Of a stretch of DNA of 64,000 nt, positions 22,327 to 31,187 are shown one piece after another. The translations under genes were made by a program, and so were the position numbers. The stretch is from the NCBI RefSeq assembly GCF_904848625.1, contig NZ_CAJHCP010000011.1, positions 186,001 through 250,000 on the forward strand. The letters are read 5' to 3'. Origin of the DNA: Paraburkholderia metrosideri. Its GTDB lineage: Bacteria > Pseudomonadota > Gammaproteobacteria > Burkholderiales > Burkholderiaceae. How positions within the stretch are numbered: the first letter of the stretch is position 1; every line of letters starts with the position of its first letter. A model generated the notes under the pieces. It did not search any database and was not told the DNA's origin. It saw only the letters and a program-made list of their open reading frames with translations.

Positions 22327-23685
22327 ATGGCACGTCGTTACTTCGGAACGGACGGGATTCGAGGAAAGGTTGGCGAAGGTCCTATTACGCCGGAATTCGT
22401 GCTGCGGCTCGGCTACGCGGCGGGCAAGGTGCTCGCGGGCGCCGACCGGTGGGCCAGATCCGGCGCACGGCCAACGGTGCTGATCGGCAAAGACACGCGG
22501 GTATCGGGCTACATGCTCGAGGCGGCGCTGGAGTCGGGCTTTTCGGCGGCGGGAGTCGACGTCATGCTGGCGGGTCCTATGCCGACACCGGGCATTGCCT
22601 ATCTGACTCGCGCGTTGCGGCTGGCCGCGGGCGTCGTCATTAGCGCGTCGCACAACCCGTATTACGACAACGGCATCAAGTTTTTCTCCGCCGACGGCAA
22701 CAAGTTGCCGGATGAGGTGGAGTCGATGATCGAAGAGCAACTCAATCAGCCGCTCGCGTGCGCGGCTTCCGAGCAACTTGGCAAGGCGCGGCGCCTCGAT
22801 GATGCTGCTGGTCGCTATATCGAGTTCTGCAAGAGCACGTTTCCGGCTGCGTACGATCTACGTGGGATGAAGCTGGTGGTCGACTGTGCGCATGGCGCCG
22901 CTTATGACGTCGCGCCGCACGTGTTCCACGAACTGGGCGCGGAGGTGATCCCGATCGGCGTGGCGCCGAACGGCTTCAACATCAATGACGGTGTCGGCGC
23001 AACGGCGCCTGACGCGCTGGTGCGCGCGGTGCGTGCGAATCACGCGGACCTCGGCATTGCGCTCGATGGCGACGCCGACCGTCTGCAGGTCGTGGACGCG
23101 ACAGGGCGTCTGTATAACGGTGATGAACTGCTGTACGTGCTGGTGAAGGACCGCATCGCCACCGAAGGCAAGGTGGCAGGCGCGGTCGGCACGTTGATGA
23201 CCAATATGGCCGTCGAGGTCGCGCTGCAGGAAGCGGGCGTGAAGTTCGTCCGCGCGGCGGTGGGCGATCGCTATGTGCTCGAGCAGTTGCGTGAGCACGG
23301 CTGGCAACTCGGCGCGGAAGGTTCGGGCCATATTCTGTCGCTGGATCGCCACTCGACCGGCGACGGAATCGTCTCTGCGCTGCTGGTGCTGGCGGCGATG
23401 CAGCGTAGCGGCAAGCAGCTTGCCGAACTGCTGGATGGCGTCACGCTGTTCCCGCAGAAGCTGATCAACGTGCGTATGAAGCCCGACGCGGACTGGAAGG
23501 GCAGCGACTCGATCCGTCGCGCGATCGGCAAGGCTGAGGACGCGCTGAAAGGACGAGGTCGTGTGCTGATTCGCGCTTCCGGTACGGAGCCGGTGCTACG
23601 CGTGATGGTCGAGGCGGAAAATGCCGACGACGCGCTACTGCATTCGGAAACCATCGCCGATGCGGTGAGGCAGGCCACGGCTTAA
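22327..23685 (+). CDS. glmM: Phosphoglucosamine mutase
   Basis: GlmM converts glucosamine-6-phosphate to glucosamine-1-phosphate, the step before UDP-GlcNAc and so before peptidoglycan and lipopolysaccharide. The phosphoserine loop ISASHNPYYDNG carries the active Ser108. The magnesium loop DGDADR and the C-terminal phosphate-binding RASGTEPVLRVMVE segment are present. The length of 452 residues is normal. A GGGAGAGAG ribosome binding site precedes the ATG. It is probably cotranscribed with folP. A hexanucleotide repeat begins 42 bases after its stop. Confidence 0.97.
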   Translation: MARRYFGTDGIRGKVGEGPITPEFVLRLGYAAGKVLAGADRWARSGARPTVLIGKDTRVSGYMLEAALESGFSAAGVDVMLAGPMPTPGIAYLTRALRLAAGVVISASHNPYYDNGIKFFSADGNKLPDEVESMIEEQLNQPLACAASEQLGKARRLDDAAGRYIEFCKSTFPAAYDLRGMKLVVDCAHGAAYDVAPHVFHELGAEVIPIGVAPNGFNINDGVGATAPDALVRAVRANHADLGIALDGDADRLQVVDATGRLYNGDELLYVLVKDRIATEGKVAGAVGTLMTNMAVEVALQEAGVKFVRAAVGDRYVLEQLREHGWQLGAEGSGHILSLDRHSTGDGIVSALLVLAAMQRSGKQLAELLDGVTLFPQKLINVRMKPDADWKGSDSIRRAIGKAEDALKGRGRVLIRASGTEPVLRVMVEAENADDALLHSETIADAVRQATA

Positions 23686-23727
23686 GCGCTTTTGTTCCGG
23701 CAGCGGCGCGGACGGCGGGTTATCGTT

Positions 23728-23799
23728 CTGCCGCTGCCGCTGCCGCTGCCGCTGCCGCTGCCGCTGCCGCTGCCGCTGCCGCTGCCGCTGCCGCTGCCG
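23728..23799 (+). repeat. Perfect hexanucleotide microsatellite, 12 copies of CTGCCG
   Basis: Twelve uninterrupted copies of CTGCCG fill 72 bases in the glmM-pstS intergenic region. No real gene covers it. Since the unit is six bases, copy changes would not shift a reading frame but could alter spacing or transcript structure. The rest of 23686-24044 holds nothing else I recognise. Confidence 0.97.
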
Positions 23800-24044
23800 G
23801 AAATCTCGCGGCATCATGCGCGTCCCCAGCGCAACTAACGGCCCGCTAACCGCATCTTGCCGCAACCCATCGCGCACGCCGCGGCAATATGCCGCAATTG
23901 CCGCCGCGAGCAGATTCCCAACCACGTTTGCCCTCACCCTCTCGCAAACGTTCACCCCCTGATTTCCTCTTTCAAATCACCCTACAAATAGCGCCTGAAC
24001 CGCCGCGAAACCCCCCATTCCGTCCCTCCAAACGCCTTTCGTCC

Positions 24045-24110
24045 TGTAATTCCACTGTCACATTCGATTCACGATAAGTCACGTTACTGTCACAAATAGA
24101 CCCTAAGCTT
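24045..24110 (+). promoter_or_regulatory. PhoB-box array and promoter region of pstS
   Basis: Five PhoB-like 7-bp half-sites lie in direct order: CTGTAAT (24045), CTGTCAC (24056), GATTCAC (24067), AAGTCAC (24077) and CTGTCAC (24088). The steps are 11, 11, 10 and 11 bases, matching the 11-bp period of Pho boxes (consensus CTGTCAT). A weak -10 candidate TAAGCT starts ten bases after the last half-site, as in PhoB-dependent promoters that lack a -35. Confidence 0.85.
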
Positions 24111-24159
24111 CGCGGTGTTCGAGTTATCCGCTCACACCCGCTCACACCTTGGAGGTCTC

Positions 24160-25191
24160 ATGAAATTGATGCAAACCGTGTTCGCTGGCGTCGCTGGCGC
24201 GCTTTTCGCTATGGCAGCGCAAGCCGCAGACATCACTGGCGCGGGCAGCACCTTCGCAGCACCGATCTACACGAAGTGGGCCGACGCTTATCAGAAGTCC
24301 GGCGGCGGCAAGGTCAACTATCAAGGTATCGGTTCGTCGGGTGGCGTGAAGCAGATCGTTGCGAAGACCGTGGATTTCGCCGGTTCGGACGCTCCGCTGA
24401 AAGACGACGAACTCGCGAAGGAAGGTCTGTTCCAGTTCCCGACGGTGGTCGGCGGCGTGGTGCCGGCTATCAATGTGCCGGGCGTGAAGCCGGGCGAACT
24501 GGTGCTGTCGGGTGAAGTGCTCGGCGATATCTACCTGGGCAAAATCAAGAAGTGGAACGACCCGGCAATCGTCGCGTTGAACCCGAAGATCAAGCTGCCG
24601 GATACCGACATCGCCGTGGTTCGCCGCGCCGACGGTTCGGGCACGACGTTCATCTGGACGAACTATCTGTCGAAGGTCAACCCTGACTGGAAGTCGAAGG
24701 TCGGTGAAGGTGCAACGGTTAGCTGGCCGACCGGCACGGGTGGCAAGGGCAACGACGGCGTCGCTGCTTTCGTGCAACGTCTGCCGGGCGCAATCGGCTA
24801 CGTGGAGTGGGCATACGCGAAGCAGAACCACATGACATACGCGTCGCTGAAGAATTCGTCGGGCGCAGTGGTCGAGCCGAAGACGGAAACCTTCAAGGCA
24901 GCGGCTGCCGGTGCTGACTGGTCGAAGTCGTTCTACCAGATCCTGACGAACGAGCCGGGCAAGGATGCATGGCCGGTCGTCGGCGCAACGTTCGTGCTGC
25001 TGCACACGGCGCAGGACAAGCCGGCGCAAGGCACGGAAACGCTGAAGTTCTTCGACTGGGCATTCAAGAACGGCACGCAAGCGGCAAACGATCTGGACTA
25101 CATTTCGCTGCCGGAATCCGTCACGGCTGAAATCCGCACGCAGTGGAAGGCGAAGGTCAAAGACGCAGCAGGCAAGCCGATCGCCGACTAA
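24160..25191 (+). CDS. pstS: Phosphate ABC transporter, periplasmic phosphate-binding protein
   Basis: PstS binds inorganic phosphate in the periplasm and delivers it to PstC-PstA. The 343-residue precursor has a Sec signal peptide with cleavage after AQA at residue 22, giving the usual mature start ADITGAGSTF. Phosphate-site segments are seen: GAGSTFAAPIY, GSSGGVKQI and RADGSGTTFIW. The start ATG at 24160 follows GGAGG five bases upstream; an earlier in-frame start precedes the ribosome binding site. A strong hairpin separates it from pstC, which probably keeps pstS expression above that of the membrane genes. Confidence 0.98.
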   Translation: MKLMQTVFAGVAGALFAMAAQAADITGAGSTFAAPIYTKWADAYQKSGGGKVNYQGIGSSGGVKQIVAKTVDFAGSDAPLKDDELAKEGLFQFPTVVGGVVPAINVPGVKPGELVLSGEVLGDIYLGKIKKWNDPAIVALNPKIKLPDTDIAVVRRADGSGTTFIWTNYLSKVNPDWKSKVGEGATVSWPTGTGGKGNDGVAAFVQRLPGAIGYVEWAYAKQNHMTYASLKNSSGAVVEPKTETFKAAAAGADWSKSFYQILTNEPGKDAWPVVGATFVLLHTAQDKPAQGTETLKFFDWAFKNGTQAANDLDYISLPESVTAEIRTQWKAKVKDAAGKPIAD

Positions 25192-25224
25192 GCTTCTGAC
25201 GTAAGCAACAGCAGGTCGTACTAC

Positions 25225-25254
25225 ATTGGCCGTCCTCGTGTGAGGACGGCCAAT
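25225..25254 (+). other. Stable hairpin between pstS and pstC
   Basis: A perfect 13-bp stem (25225-25237 with 25242-25254) has a GTGT loop and no T-run after it. It is better read as an mRNA-stabilising or partial-termination element than as a full terminator. Confidence 0.8.
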
Positions 25255-25399
25255 GGCATTAACCGCAACGATTAACTTGCAGCAAGCTTGCCTGCCTTTA
25301 CGTGCGGCATGCACCCGTATCGAGTCCAGCTGAACTTCAGCATCACCGGCCGCACGACACGTGTCATACGGCAACTGGAAACAGGTCCATCAGGCTCTC

Positions 25400-26401
25400 A
25401 TGTCCGATATCCAATTAGCGTCCGGCGCCAGCAGGTCTACGCCGCCCGGCAGCACGTCGCAGCAGAAGGCGCCCAGCCGCGCCGGCGACGTGATCTTCGG
25501 CGGTCTGGCACGCCTTGCCGCCATCATCACGCTGTTGTTGCTCGGCGGCATCATCATTTCGCTGGTCGTCGCGTCCATGCCGTCGATCAGGGAGTTCGGC
25601 TTCCGCTTCCTGTGGACCGCCGAGTGGGATCCACCTAGCAAGCAATTCGGCGCACTGGTGCCGATCTACGGCACGATCGCCACCTCGCTCATCGCTCTCA
25701 TCATCGCGGTGCCGGTCAGCTTCGGCATTGCGCTTTTCCTGACCGAACTCGCGCCTGCGTGGTTGCGTCGGCCGCTCGGCATCGCGATCGAACTGCTCGC
25801 CGCCATTCCGTCGATCGTCTACGGTATGTGGGGTCTGCTGGTGTTCGCGCCGATCTTCGCGCAGTACTTCCAGAAGCCGCTCGGTGCGGTGCTCGGCGGC
25901 ATTCCGTTCGTCGGCGCGCTGTTTGCCGGGCCGCCGATCGGCATCGGCCTTCTGTGCGCGGGCGTGATTCTCGCGATCATGATCATTCCGTACATTGCTT
26001 CGGTGATGCGCGACGTGTTTGAAGTCACGCCAGTACTGCTGAAGGAATCGGCCTATGGCATCGGCTGCACGACGTGGGAAGTGATGTGGAAGATCGTGCT
26101 GCCGTTCACGAAGACCGGTGTGATCGGCGGCGTGATGCTGGGTCTTGGCCGTGCACTTGGCGAGACGATGGCGGTCACGTTCGTGATCGGCAACACCAAT
26201 CTGCTCGACAACATTTCGCTGTTCTCGCCGGGCAACAGCATTACGTCGGCGCTCGCCAACGAGTTCGCAGAAGCGGACCCGGGCCTGCATACGTCGGCGC
26301 TGATGGAACTCGGCCTGATCCTGTTCGTGATTACTTTCATCGTGCTGGCGATTTCGAAAATCATGCTGCTTCGCCTCGAAAAAGGGGAGGGCGCGAAATG
26401 A
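25400..26401 (+). CDS. pstC: Phosphate ABC transporter permease PstC
   Basis: PstC is one of two inner-membrane subunits of the high-affinity phosphate importer. The 333-residue protein has six predicted helices and a long polar N-terminus. The EAA-type loop that contacts PstB is seen as ALKESAYGIGCTTWE-like sequence near residues 213-230, and GRALGETMAV follows. I chose the ATG at 25400; a GTG 39 bases earlier is possible but would add a non-conserved extension. Its stop overlaps the pstA start (ATGA), a sign of translational coupling. Confidence 0.95.
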   Translation: MSDIQLASGASRSTPPGSTSQQKAPSRAGDVIFGGLARLAAIITLLLLGGIIISLVVASMPSIREFGFRFLWTAEWDPPSKQFGALVPIYGTIATSLIALIIAVPVSFGIALFLTELAPAWLRRPLGIAIELLAAIPSIVYGMWGLLVFAPIFAQYFQKPLGAVLGGIPFVGALFAGPPIGIGLLCAGVILAIMIIPYIASVMRDVFEVTPVLLKESAYGIGCTTWEVMWKIVLPFTKTGVIGGVMLGLGRALGETMAVTFVIGNTNLLDNISLFSPGNSITSALANEFAEADPGLHTSALMELGLILFVITFIVLAISKIMLLRLEKGEGAK

Positions 26402-27294
26402 GCCAGCCCACTTTGAATATGCCGGGTTCACACGACGCGGCTCAGCTCGAAGCCATGCGTGTGCGTCTGCAAGGGCGTCGCCGTTTCAAGAACGCGATTG
26501 CGTTGACCATGTCGCTCGCGGCAATGGCATTCGGCCTCGTGTGGCTCGTGTGGATTCTCTATACGACGCTGCGTCTGGGTATCGGTGGTTTGTCGGTCGA
26601 ACTGTTCACGCAGTCCACGCCCCCGCCGAATACCGACGGCGGCGGTCTCGCCAACGCGCTTGTCGGCAGCCTGATGCTGGTCGGTCTCGCTACCTTCATC
26701 GGCACGCCGATCGGTATTCTGGCGGGCGTCTATCTCGCCGAATACGGTCAGAAGGGCTGGCTCGCGCAGGTCACCCGCTTCATTAACGACATCCTGTTGT
26801 CGGCGCCGTCGATCGTGATCGGTCTGTTCGTCTACGCTCTGGTGGTCGCGAAAATGGGTCACTTCAGCGGCTGGGCCGGCGTGTTCGCGCTCGCGTTGCT
26901 ACAGATCCCCATCGTGATCCGCACGACCGAAAACATGCTGAAGCTGGTGCCCAACGCACTGCGTGAAGCCGCATTCGCACTCGGCACACCGAAGTGGAAA
27001 ATGGTGCTGTCGATCACGTTGAAGGCGTCCGTCTCCGGTATCGTTACTGGCGTGCTGCTCGGGGTTGCCCGGATTGCCGGCGAAACCGCGCCGCTACTGT
27101 TCACGGCGCTGTCGAACCAGTTCTTCTCGATGAACATGAATCAGCCGGTCGCGAACCTGCCGGTCACGATCTACAAGTTTGCGATGAGCCCGTTCGCGCA
27201 ATGGCAATCGCTTGCATGGGCCGGCGTCTTCCTGATCACGCTCGCGGTGCTCGGACTGAATGTCCTCGCGCGCACGGTCTTCTCGAATAAGTAA
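26398..27294 (+). CDS. pstA: Phosphate ABC transporter permease PstA
   Basis: PstA is the second membrane subunit of the phosphate importer. The 298-residue product has six predicted helices, starting with one near residues 38-60. The coupling loop is EAAFALGTPKWKM, and GVARIAGETAPLLFTAL matches the conserved end of the family. The ATG at 26398 overlaps the pstC stop by four bases. A longer in-frame extension lies within pstC and is a shadow. pstB follows after 17 bases. Confidence 0.96.
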   Translation: MSQPTLNMPGSHDAAQLEAMRVRLQGRRRFKNAIALTMSLAAMAFGLVWLVWILYTTLRLGIGGLSVELFTQSTPPPNTDGGGLANALVGSLMLVGLATFIGTPIGILAGVYLAEYGQKGWLAQVTRFINDILLSAPSIVIGLFVYALVVAKMGHFSGWAGVFALALLQIPIVIRTTENMLKLVPNALREAAFALGTPKWKMVLSITLKASVSGIVTGVLLGVARIAGETAPLLFTALSNQFFSMNMNQPVANLPVTIYKFAMSPFAQWQSLAWAGVFLITLAVLGLNVLARTVFSNK

Positions 27295-27311
27295 GGGCGG
27301 AGTGTAATCCG

Positions 27312-28160
27312 ATGAATATGGCAGAAACTCAACTCAATCCGATCGCGCGTCATCCCGCGCCCGCCGGTTCCGATCCCATGCAGAGCGGCCAGGCTTCGTC
27401 GCCGTCGCGTCCGAAGATCGAGATCAACGACCTGAACTTCTTCTACGGCAAGTACCACGCGCTGAAGAACATCAACCTGCACATTCCCGAGGGCAAGGTG
27501 ACCGCGTTCATCGGCCCGTCCGGTTGCGGCAAGTCCACGTTGCTGCGCACGCTGAACAAGATGTACGCGCTCTATCCGGAGCAGCGCGCGGAAGGCGAGA
27601 TCATGATGGACGGCGAAAATCTGCTGACTTCCAAGCGCGATATCTCGCTGCTGCGCGCACGGATCGGCATGGTGTTCCAGAAGCCGACGCCGTTCCCGAT
27701 GTCGATCTACGACAACATCGCATTCGGCGTGAAGATGTTCGAAACGCTGCCGCGCTCGGAAATGGATGACCGCGTCGAATGGGCGCTCACCAAGGCCGCG
27801 CTGTGGAACGAAGTGAAGGACAAGCTGGGTCAGAGCGGCTACGGTCTGTCGGGCGGTCAGCAACAGCGGTTGTGTATCGCACGCGGCATCGCGATCCGTC
27901 CTGAAGTGTTGTTGCTGGACGAACCTTGCTCCGCACTCGACCCGATTTCGACGGGCCGTATCGAAGAACTGATCGCCGAATTGAAGAGCGATTACACGGT
28001 GGTGATCGTCACGCACAACATGCAACAGGCGGCCCGCTGTTCGGACTACACTGCCTATATGTACCTCGGCGAGTTGATCGAATTCGGCGACACCGAAAAG
28101 ATCTTCATCAAGCCGGTCCGCAAGGAAACCGAGGACTACATTACTGGCCGCTTCGGCTAA
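27312..28160 (+). CDS. pstB: Phosphate ABC transporter ATP-binding protein PstB
   Basis: PstB powers phosphate import. The 282-residue protein has Walker A GPSGCGKST at 68-76, a Q-loop in VFQKPTPFPMS, signature LSGGQQQR at 179-186, Walker B VLLLDEP at 199-205 and the switch His in VTHNMQQA. The N-terminal extension of about 33 residues before the ATPase core (rich in Pro, Ser and Ala) is longer than in E. coli. It is part of the pstSCAB-phoU-phoB run, with small gaps on both sides. With PhoU it passes the phosphate signal to PhoR. Confidence 0.97.
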   Translation: MNMAETQLNPIARHPAPAGSDPMQSGQASSPSRPKIEINDLNFFYGKYHALKNINLHIPEGKVTAFIGPSGCGKSTLLRTLNKMYALYPEQRAEGEIMMDGENLLTSKRDISLLRARIGMVFQKPTPFPMSIYDNIAFGVKMFETLPRSEMDDRVEWALTKAALWNEVKDKLGQSGYGLSGGQQQRLCIARGIAIRPEVLLLDEPCSALDPISTGRIEELIAELKSDYTVVIVTHNMQQAARCSDYTAYMYLGELIEFGDTEKIFIKPVRKETEDYITGRFG

Positions 28161-28189
28161 GCCACAGCGCAGAAATAAGGGAGTACGAC

Positions 28190-28894
28190 ATGTCCGATAA
28201 ACACTTGTCCAGCCAGTTCGATGCCGACCTGAATCTGGTGTCTTCGAAAGTGCTCGAAATGGGTGGCCTCGTTGAATCGCAGATCGTCAACGCGATGCAG
28301 GCGCTCAACGAATTCGACCTCGATATCGCCGAACAGGTGATCGCGGCCGAAGACCGTTTGAACAAGATGGAAGTTGAGATCGACGAAGAATGCAGCAACA
28401 TCATCGCGCGCCGTCAGCCGGCCGCGCGTGACCTGCGCTTGCTGATCGCGATTTCGAAGACCATCACGAATCTCGAGCGCGCCGGTGACGAAGCCGAAAA
28501 AATCGCTAAACGTACCAAGCGTTTGATGGAAGACGGCGCGTCGCGCACCATCAACATTGCCGAGATCAAGCTGTCGGGCGAAATGGCGGTGTCGATTCTG
28601 CGCCGCGCGCTCGACGCGTTCGCGCGTCTCGACACGGTCGCCGCCGCGCAGATCGTGCGCGACGATAAAGCGATCGACGAAGAATTCCGCGCGTTCGTGC
28701 GCAAGCTGATTTCGTACATGACGGAAGATCCGCGTTCGATTTCGGTGGGCCTCGATTTTCTGTTCATCGCGAAAGCGATCGAGCGGATCGGCGACCACGC
28801 GAAGAACATCGCGGAATTCATCATTTACATCGTGAAGGGCACCGACGTGCGGCACAAGTCGCGCGACGCGCTCGAACGCGAAGCACTCAGTTAA
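28190..28894 (+). CDS. phoU: Phosphate signalling protein PhoU
   Basis: PhoU couples the Pst transporter to PhoR and holds the Pho regulon silent when phosphate is plentiful. The 234-residue product is all-helical with two PhoU repeats. The metal-binding ExxxD-type segments are seen in NLERAGDEAEKIAKR and AIERIGDHAKNIAEF. The ATG at 28190 has AAGGGAG seven bases upstream. It lies 29 bases after pstB and 26 before phoB. Confidence 0.97.
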   Translation: MSDKHLSSQFDADLNLVSSKVLEMGGLVESQIVNAMQALNEFDLDIAEQVIAAEDRLNKMEVEIDEECSNIIARRQPAARDLRLLIAISKTITNLERAGDEAEKIAKRTKRLMEDGASRTINIAEIKLSGEMAVSILRRALDAFARLDTVAAAQIVRDDKAIDEEFRAFVRKLISYMTEDPRSISVGLDFLFIAKAIERIGDHAKNIAEFIIYIVKGTDVRHKSRDALEREALS

Positions 28895-28920
28895 TCCAGA
28901 GATAAGGAACAGAGGTGCCG

Positions 28921-29622
28921 ATGCCCAGCAGCATTCTCGTCATTGAAGATGAGCCCGCCATTTCCGAATTGATTTCGGTCAATCTTCAACACGCCGGACA
29001 CTGCCCGATTCGCGCATACAACGCGGAGCAGGCGCAGAACCTGATCAGCGATGTATTGCCCGACCTCGTGCTGCTCGACTGGATGTTGCCGGGTAAATCT
29101 GGCATTGCGTTCGCCCGCGATCTGCGCAACAACGAGCGCACCAAGCACATTCCGATCATCATGCTGACCGCGCGTGGCGATGAGCAGGACAAGGTGCTGG
29201 GTCTCGAAATCGGCGCAGACGACTATGTCACGAAGCCGTTCTCGCCGAAGGAACTGATGGCGCGGATCAAGGCGGTGTTGCGTCGCCGTGCGCCGCAGTT
29301 GACCGAAGACCTCGTCGCGATCAACGGTCTCAAGCTCGATCCGGCTACGCACCGCGTCGCTGCGCATGCCGAAGGCAGCGAGATCAAGCTCGACCTCGGT
29401 CCGACGGAATTCCGTCTGCTGCACTTTTTCATGACGCACCCGGAGCGCGTGCATAGCCGCACGCAATTGCTCGATCAGGTGTGGGGCGACCACGTGTTCG
29501 TCGAAGAGCGCACGGTGGACGTACATATCAAGCGTCTGCGCGCGGCTCTGAAGCCGGCCGGGTGCGATGCTATGATCGAAACGGTGCGCGGTAGCGGCTA
29601 CCGGCTGGCGAAGAGCGCCTGA
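28921..29622 (+). CDS. phoB: Phosphate regulon response regulator PhoB
   Basis: PhoB is the OmpR-family activator that binds Pho boxes when phosphorylated. The receiver domain carries the acceptor Asp53 (LLDWMLPG), the acidic pair E9/D10 and the Lys in DYVTKPFSP. The C-terminal winged helix has the recognition segment RTVDVHIKRLRAAL. I chose the ATG at 28921, giving 233 residues starting MPSSILVIEDE. A GTG six bases earlier (28915) is also placed behind a ribosome binding site and cannot be excluded. Its likely targets include the boxes upstream of pstS, ppk and olsB. Confidence 0.97.
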   Translation: MPSSILVIEDEPAISELISVNLQHAGHCPIRAYNAEQAQNLISDVLPDLVLLDWMLPGKSGIAFARDLRNNERTKHIPIIMLTARGDEQDKVLGLEIGADDYVTKPFSPKELMARIKAVLRRRAPQLTEDLVAINGLKLDPATHRVAAHAEGSEIKLDLGPTEFRLLHFFMTHPERVHSRTQLLDQVWGDHVFVEERTVDVHIKRLRAALKPAGCDAMIETVRGSGYRLAKSA

Positions 29623-29760
29623 CAAACCGTCGCGGCGCGGGCTGGTTCTTACCGCTTGCGTCGCTCGGGTTGGGCAGATTCCCGGTACGTCATATTCGCC
29701 ATGCGCAGGCGCGGCCAATCCAATTTCGGCGCGTGTGCTTTTCTCTTCGATCGCTAGACC

Positions 29761-31074
29761 ATGAACATCATCTGGGCGCGCTCCCTCGTGTCGATCGTGC
29801 TGCTGGCAGTTCTTTGCGCAGTGGTCGGCGCACTCGTGAACGTCAAGGCAGCACTCGTCCTCGCGATCGTCATGCTGCTTGCACAGAGCATTTTCAGCAC
29901 CTTTCACAAGCAGCGGCTATGGCGTCTGCTCGACGCGCCGGTGTACGGCGAAGTGCCGAGCGCACCCGGCATCTGGGGCGAAATCTATTACCGTTTGCAT
30001 AAGCTCGCGAAGCGTTGGCATGCGCAGGTGCGCCAGGTCGAGCAGCAGCATTCCCGTTTCATTCAGGCCATCCAGGCATCGCCGAACGGCGTGGCGATGC
30101 TCGACGATCATGACCAGATCGAATGGTGCAATGCCATTTCCGAGAGCCACTTCGGCCTCGATGCGAAGCGCGATCTGCGTCAGCACATTACGCATCTGGT
30201 GCGTCATCCCGACTTTGTCCGTTATCTGAATTCGCACCAGTATGAACAGATGCTGATCATGCGCGGGATGGGCGACAAGCGTCAGAACGTGCTGTCGGTG
30301 CAGGTGTTTCCTTACGGCGAGAATCGCAAGCTGGTGTTGTCGCAAGACATTACCGAGCTGGAACGTACCGATGCGATGCGCCGCGATTTTGTCGCCAACG
30401 TCTCGCATGAACTGAAGACGCCGCTCACCGTGCTGTCCGGTTTTCTGGAGACGATGCGCGAGTTGCCGCTGAGCGAAGCAGAGCGTTCGCGCTACCTCGA
30501 ACTGATGGAGCAGCAGGCTTCACGCATGCGTCATATCGTCAGCGATCTGCTGGTGCTCGCGAAACTCGAAGGCGACAACAAGCCGCCGAGCGATCAGATG
30601 ATCGACATGCGCGCAGTGCTGCGTCATTTGCGGGACGACGCCGAAAGCCTGTCGAGCGATCATCACAGGATCACGTTCGATACCGACGAGGGGCTGACGG
30701 TCACCGGCGTCGAAACCGAAATTCTCAGCGCGTTAGGCAACCTCGTGACCAACGCGATTCGCTATACGCCGGACGGCGGTGCGATCAGGGTGAACTGGCA
30801 TGCGCAAGGTGGCCACGCAGTGTTCTCCGTCACCGATACCGGTTTGGGCATTCCGGCTGCGGATATTCCGCGGCTGACCGAGCGCTTCTATCGCGTCGAT
30901 CGCAGCCGTTCGCGCGATACCGGTGGCACGGGTTTGGGTTTGGCGATCGTCAAGCACGTGCTGCAGCGGCACGATGCGCAACTCGACGTGAAGAGCGAAG
31001 AGGGACGCGGCAGCACGTTCACCGTGCGCTTCCCGGTGTATCGCACGGCGCGGCGGCAACCGGCGCCGGTTTGA
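29761..31074 (+). CDS. phoR: Phosphate regulon sensor histidine kinase PhoR
   Basis: PhoR phosphorylates PhoB at low phosphate and dephosphorylates it at high phosphate. The 437-residue protein has a hydrophobic N-terminus with two helices (about residues 8-45) and almost no periplasmic domain, the normal PhoR design. A PAS domain spans about 95-200. The H-box has His216 in VSHELKTP, and the ATPase part has NLVTNAIRYTP and GTGLGLAIV. It starts 138 bases after phoB and ends in a clear terminator. Confidence 0.97.
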   Translation: MNIIWARSLVSIVLLAVLCAVVGALVNVKAALVLAIVMLLAQSIFSTFHKQRLWRLLDAPVYGEVPSAPGIWGEIYYRLHKLAKRWHAQVRQVEQQHSRFIQAIQASPNGVAMLDDHDQIEWCNAISESHFGLDAKRDLRQHITHLVRHPDFVRYLNSHQYEQMLIMRGMGDKRQNVLSVQVFPYGENRKLVLSQDITELERTDAMRRDFVANVSHELKTPLTVLSGFLETMRELPLSEAERSRYLELMEQQASRMRHIVSDLLVLAKLEGDNKPPSDQMIDMRAVLRHLRDDAESLSSDHHRITFDTDEGLTVTGVETEILSALGNLVTNAIRYTPDGGAIRVNWHAQGGHAVFSVTDTGLGIPAADIPRLTERFYRVDRSRSRDTGGTGLGLAIVKHVLQRHDAQLDVKSEEGRGSTFTVRFPVYRTARRQPAPV

Positions 31075-31104
31075 TAGTCGGGAACACAGACGTCGACGCA
31101 AGAG

Positions 31105-31132
31105 AAAACCGCCTGAATAAGGCGGTTTTTTT
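31105..31132 (+). terminator. Rho-independent terminator of phoR
   Basis: A 9-bp perfect stem (31105-31113 with 31121-31129) has a 7-base loop and is embedded in a seven-T run. It ends the pst-pho transcription unit and faces the 3' end of ppk. Confidence 0.92.
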
Positions 31133-31187
31133 ATGCACGTCTCGAATCAGGATGCGCCAGTCTGAACGACGGGCGCGCATTCATCCT

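Noticed and set aside
23728..23799. Could the repeat be a CRISPR array?
   Set aside because: It is a pure 6-base microsatellite without spacers.
23635..23955. Minus-strand frame with a long Arg-Gln repeat
   Set aside because: The repeat is only the translation of the CTGCCG microsatellite, and there is no ribosome binding site.
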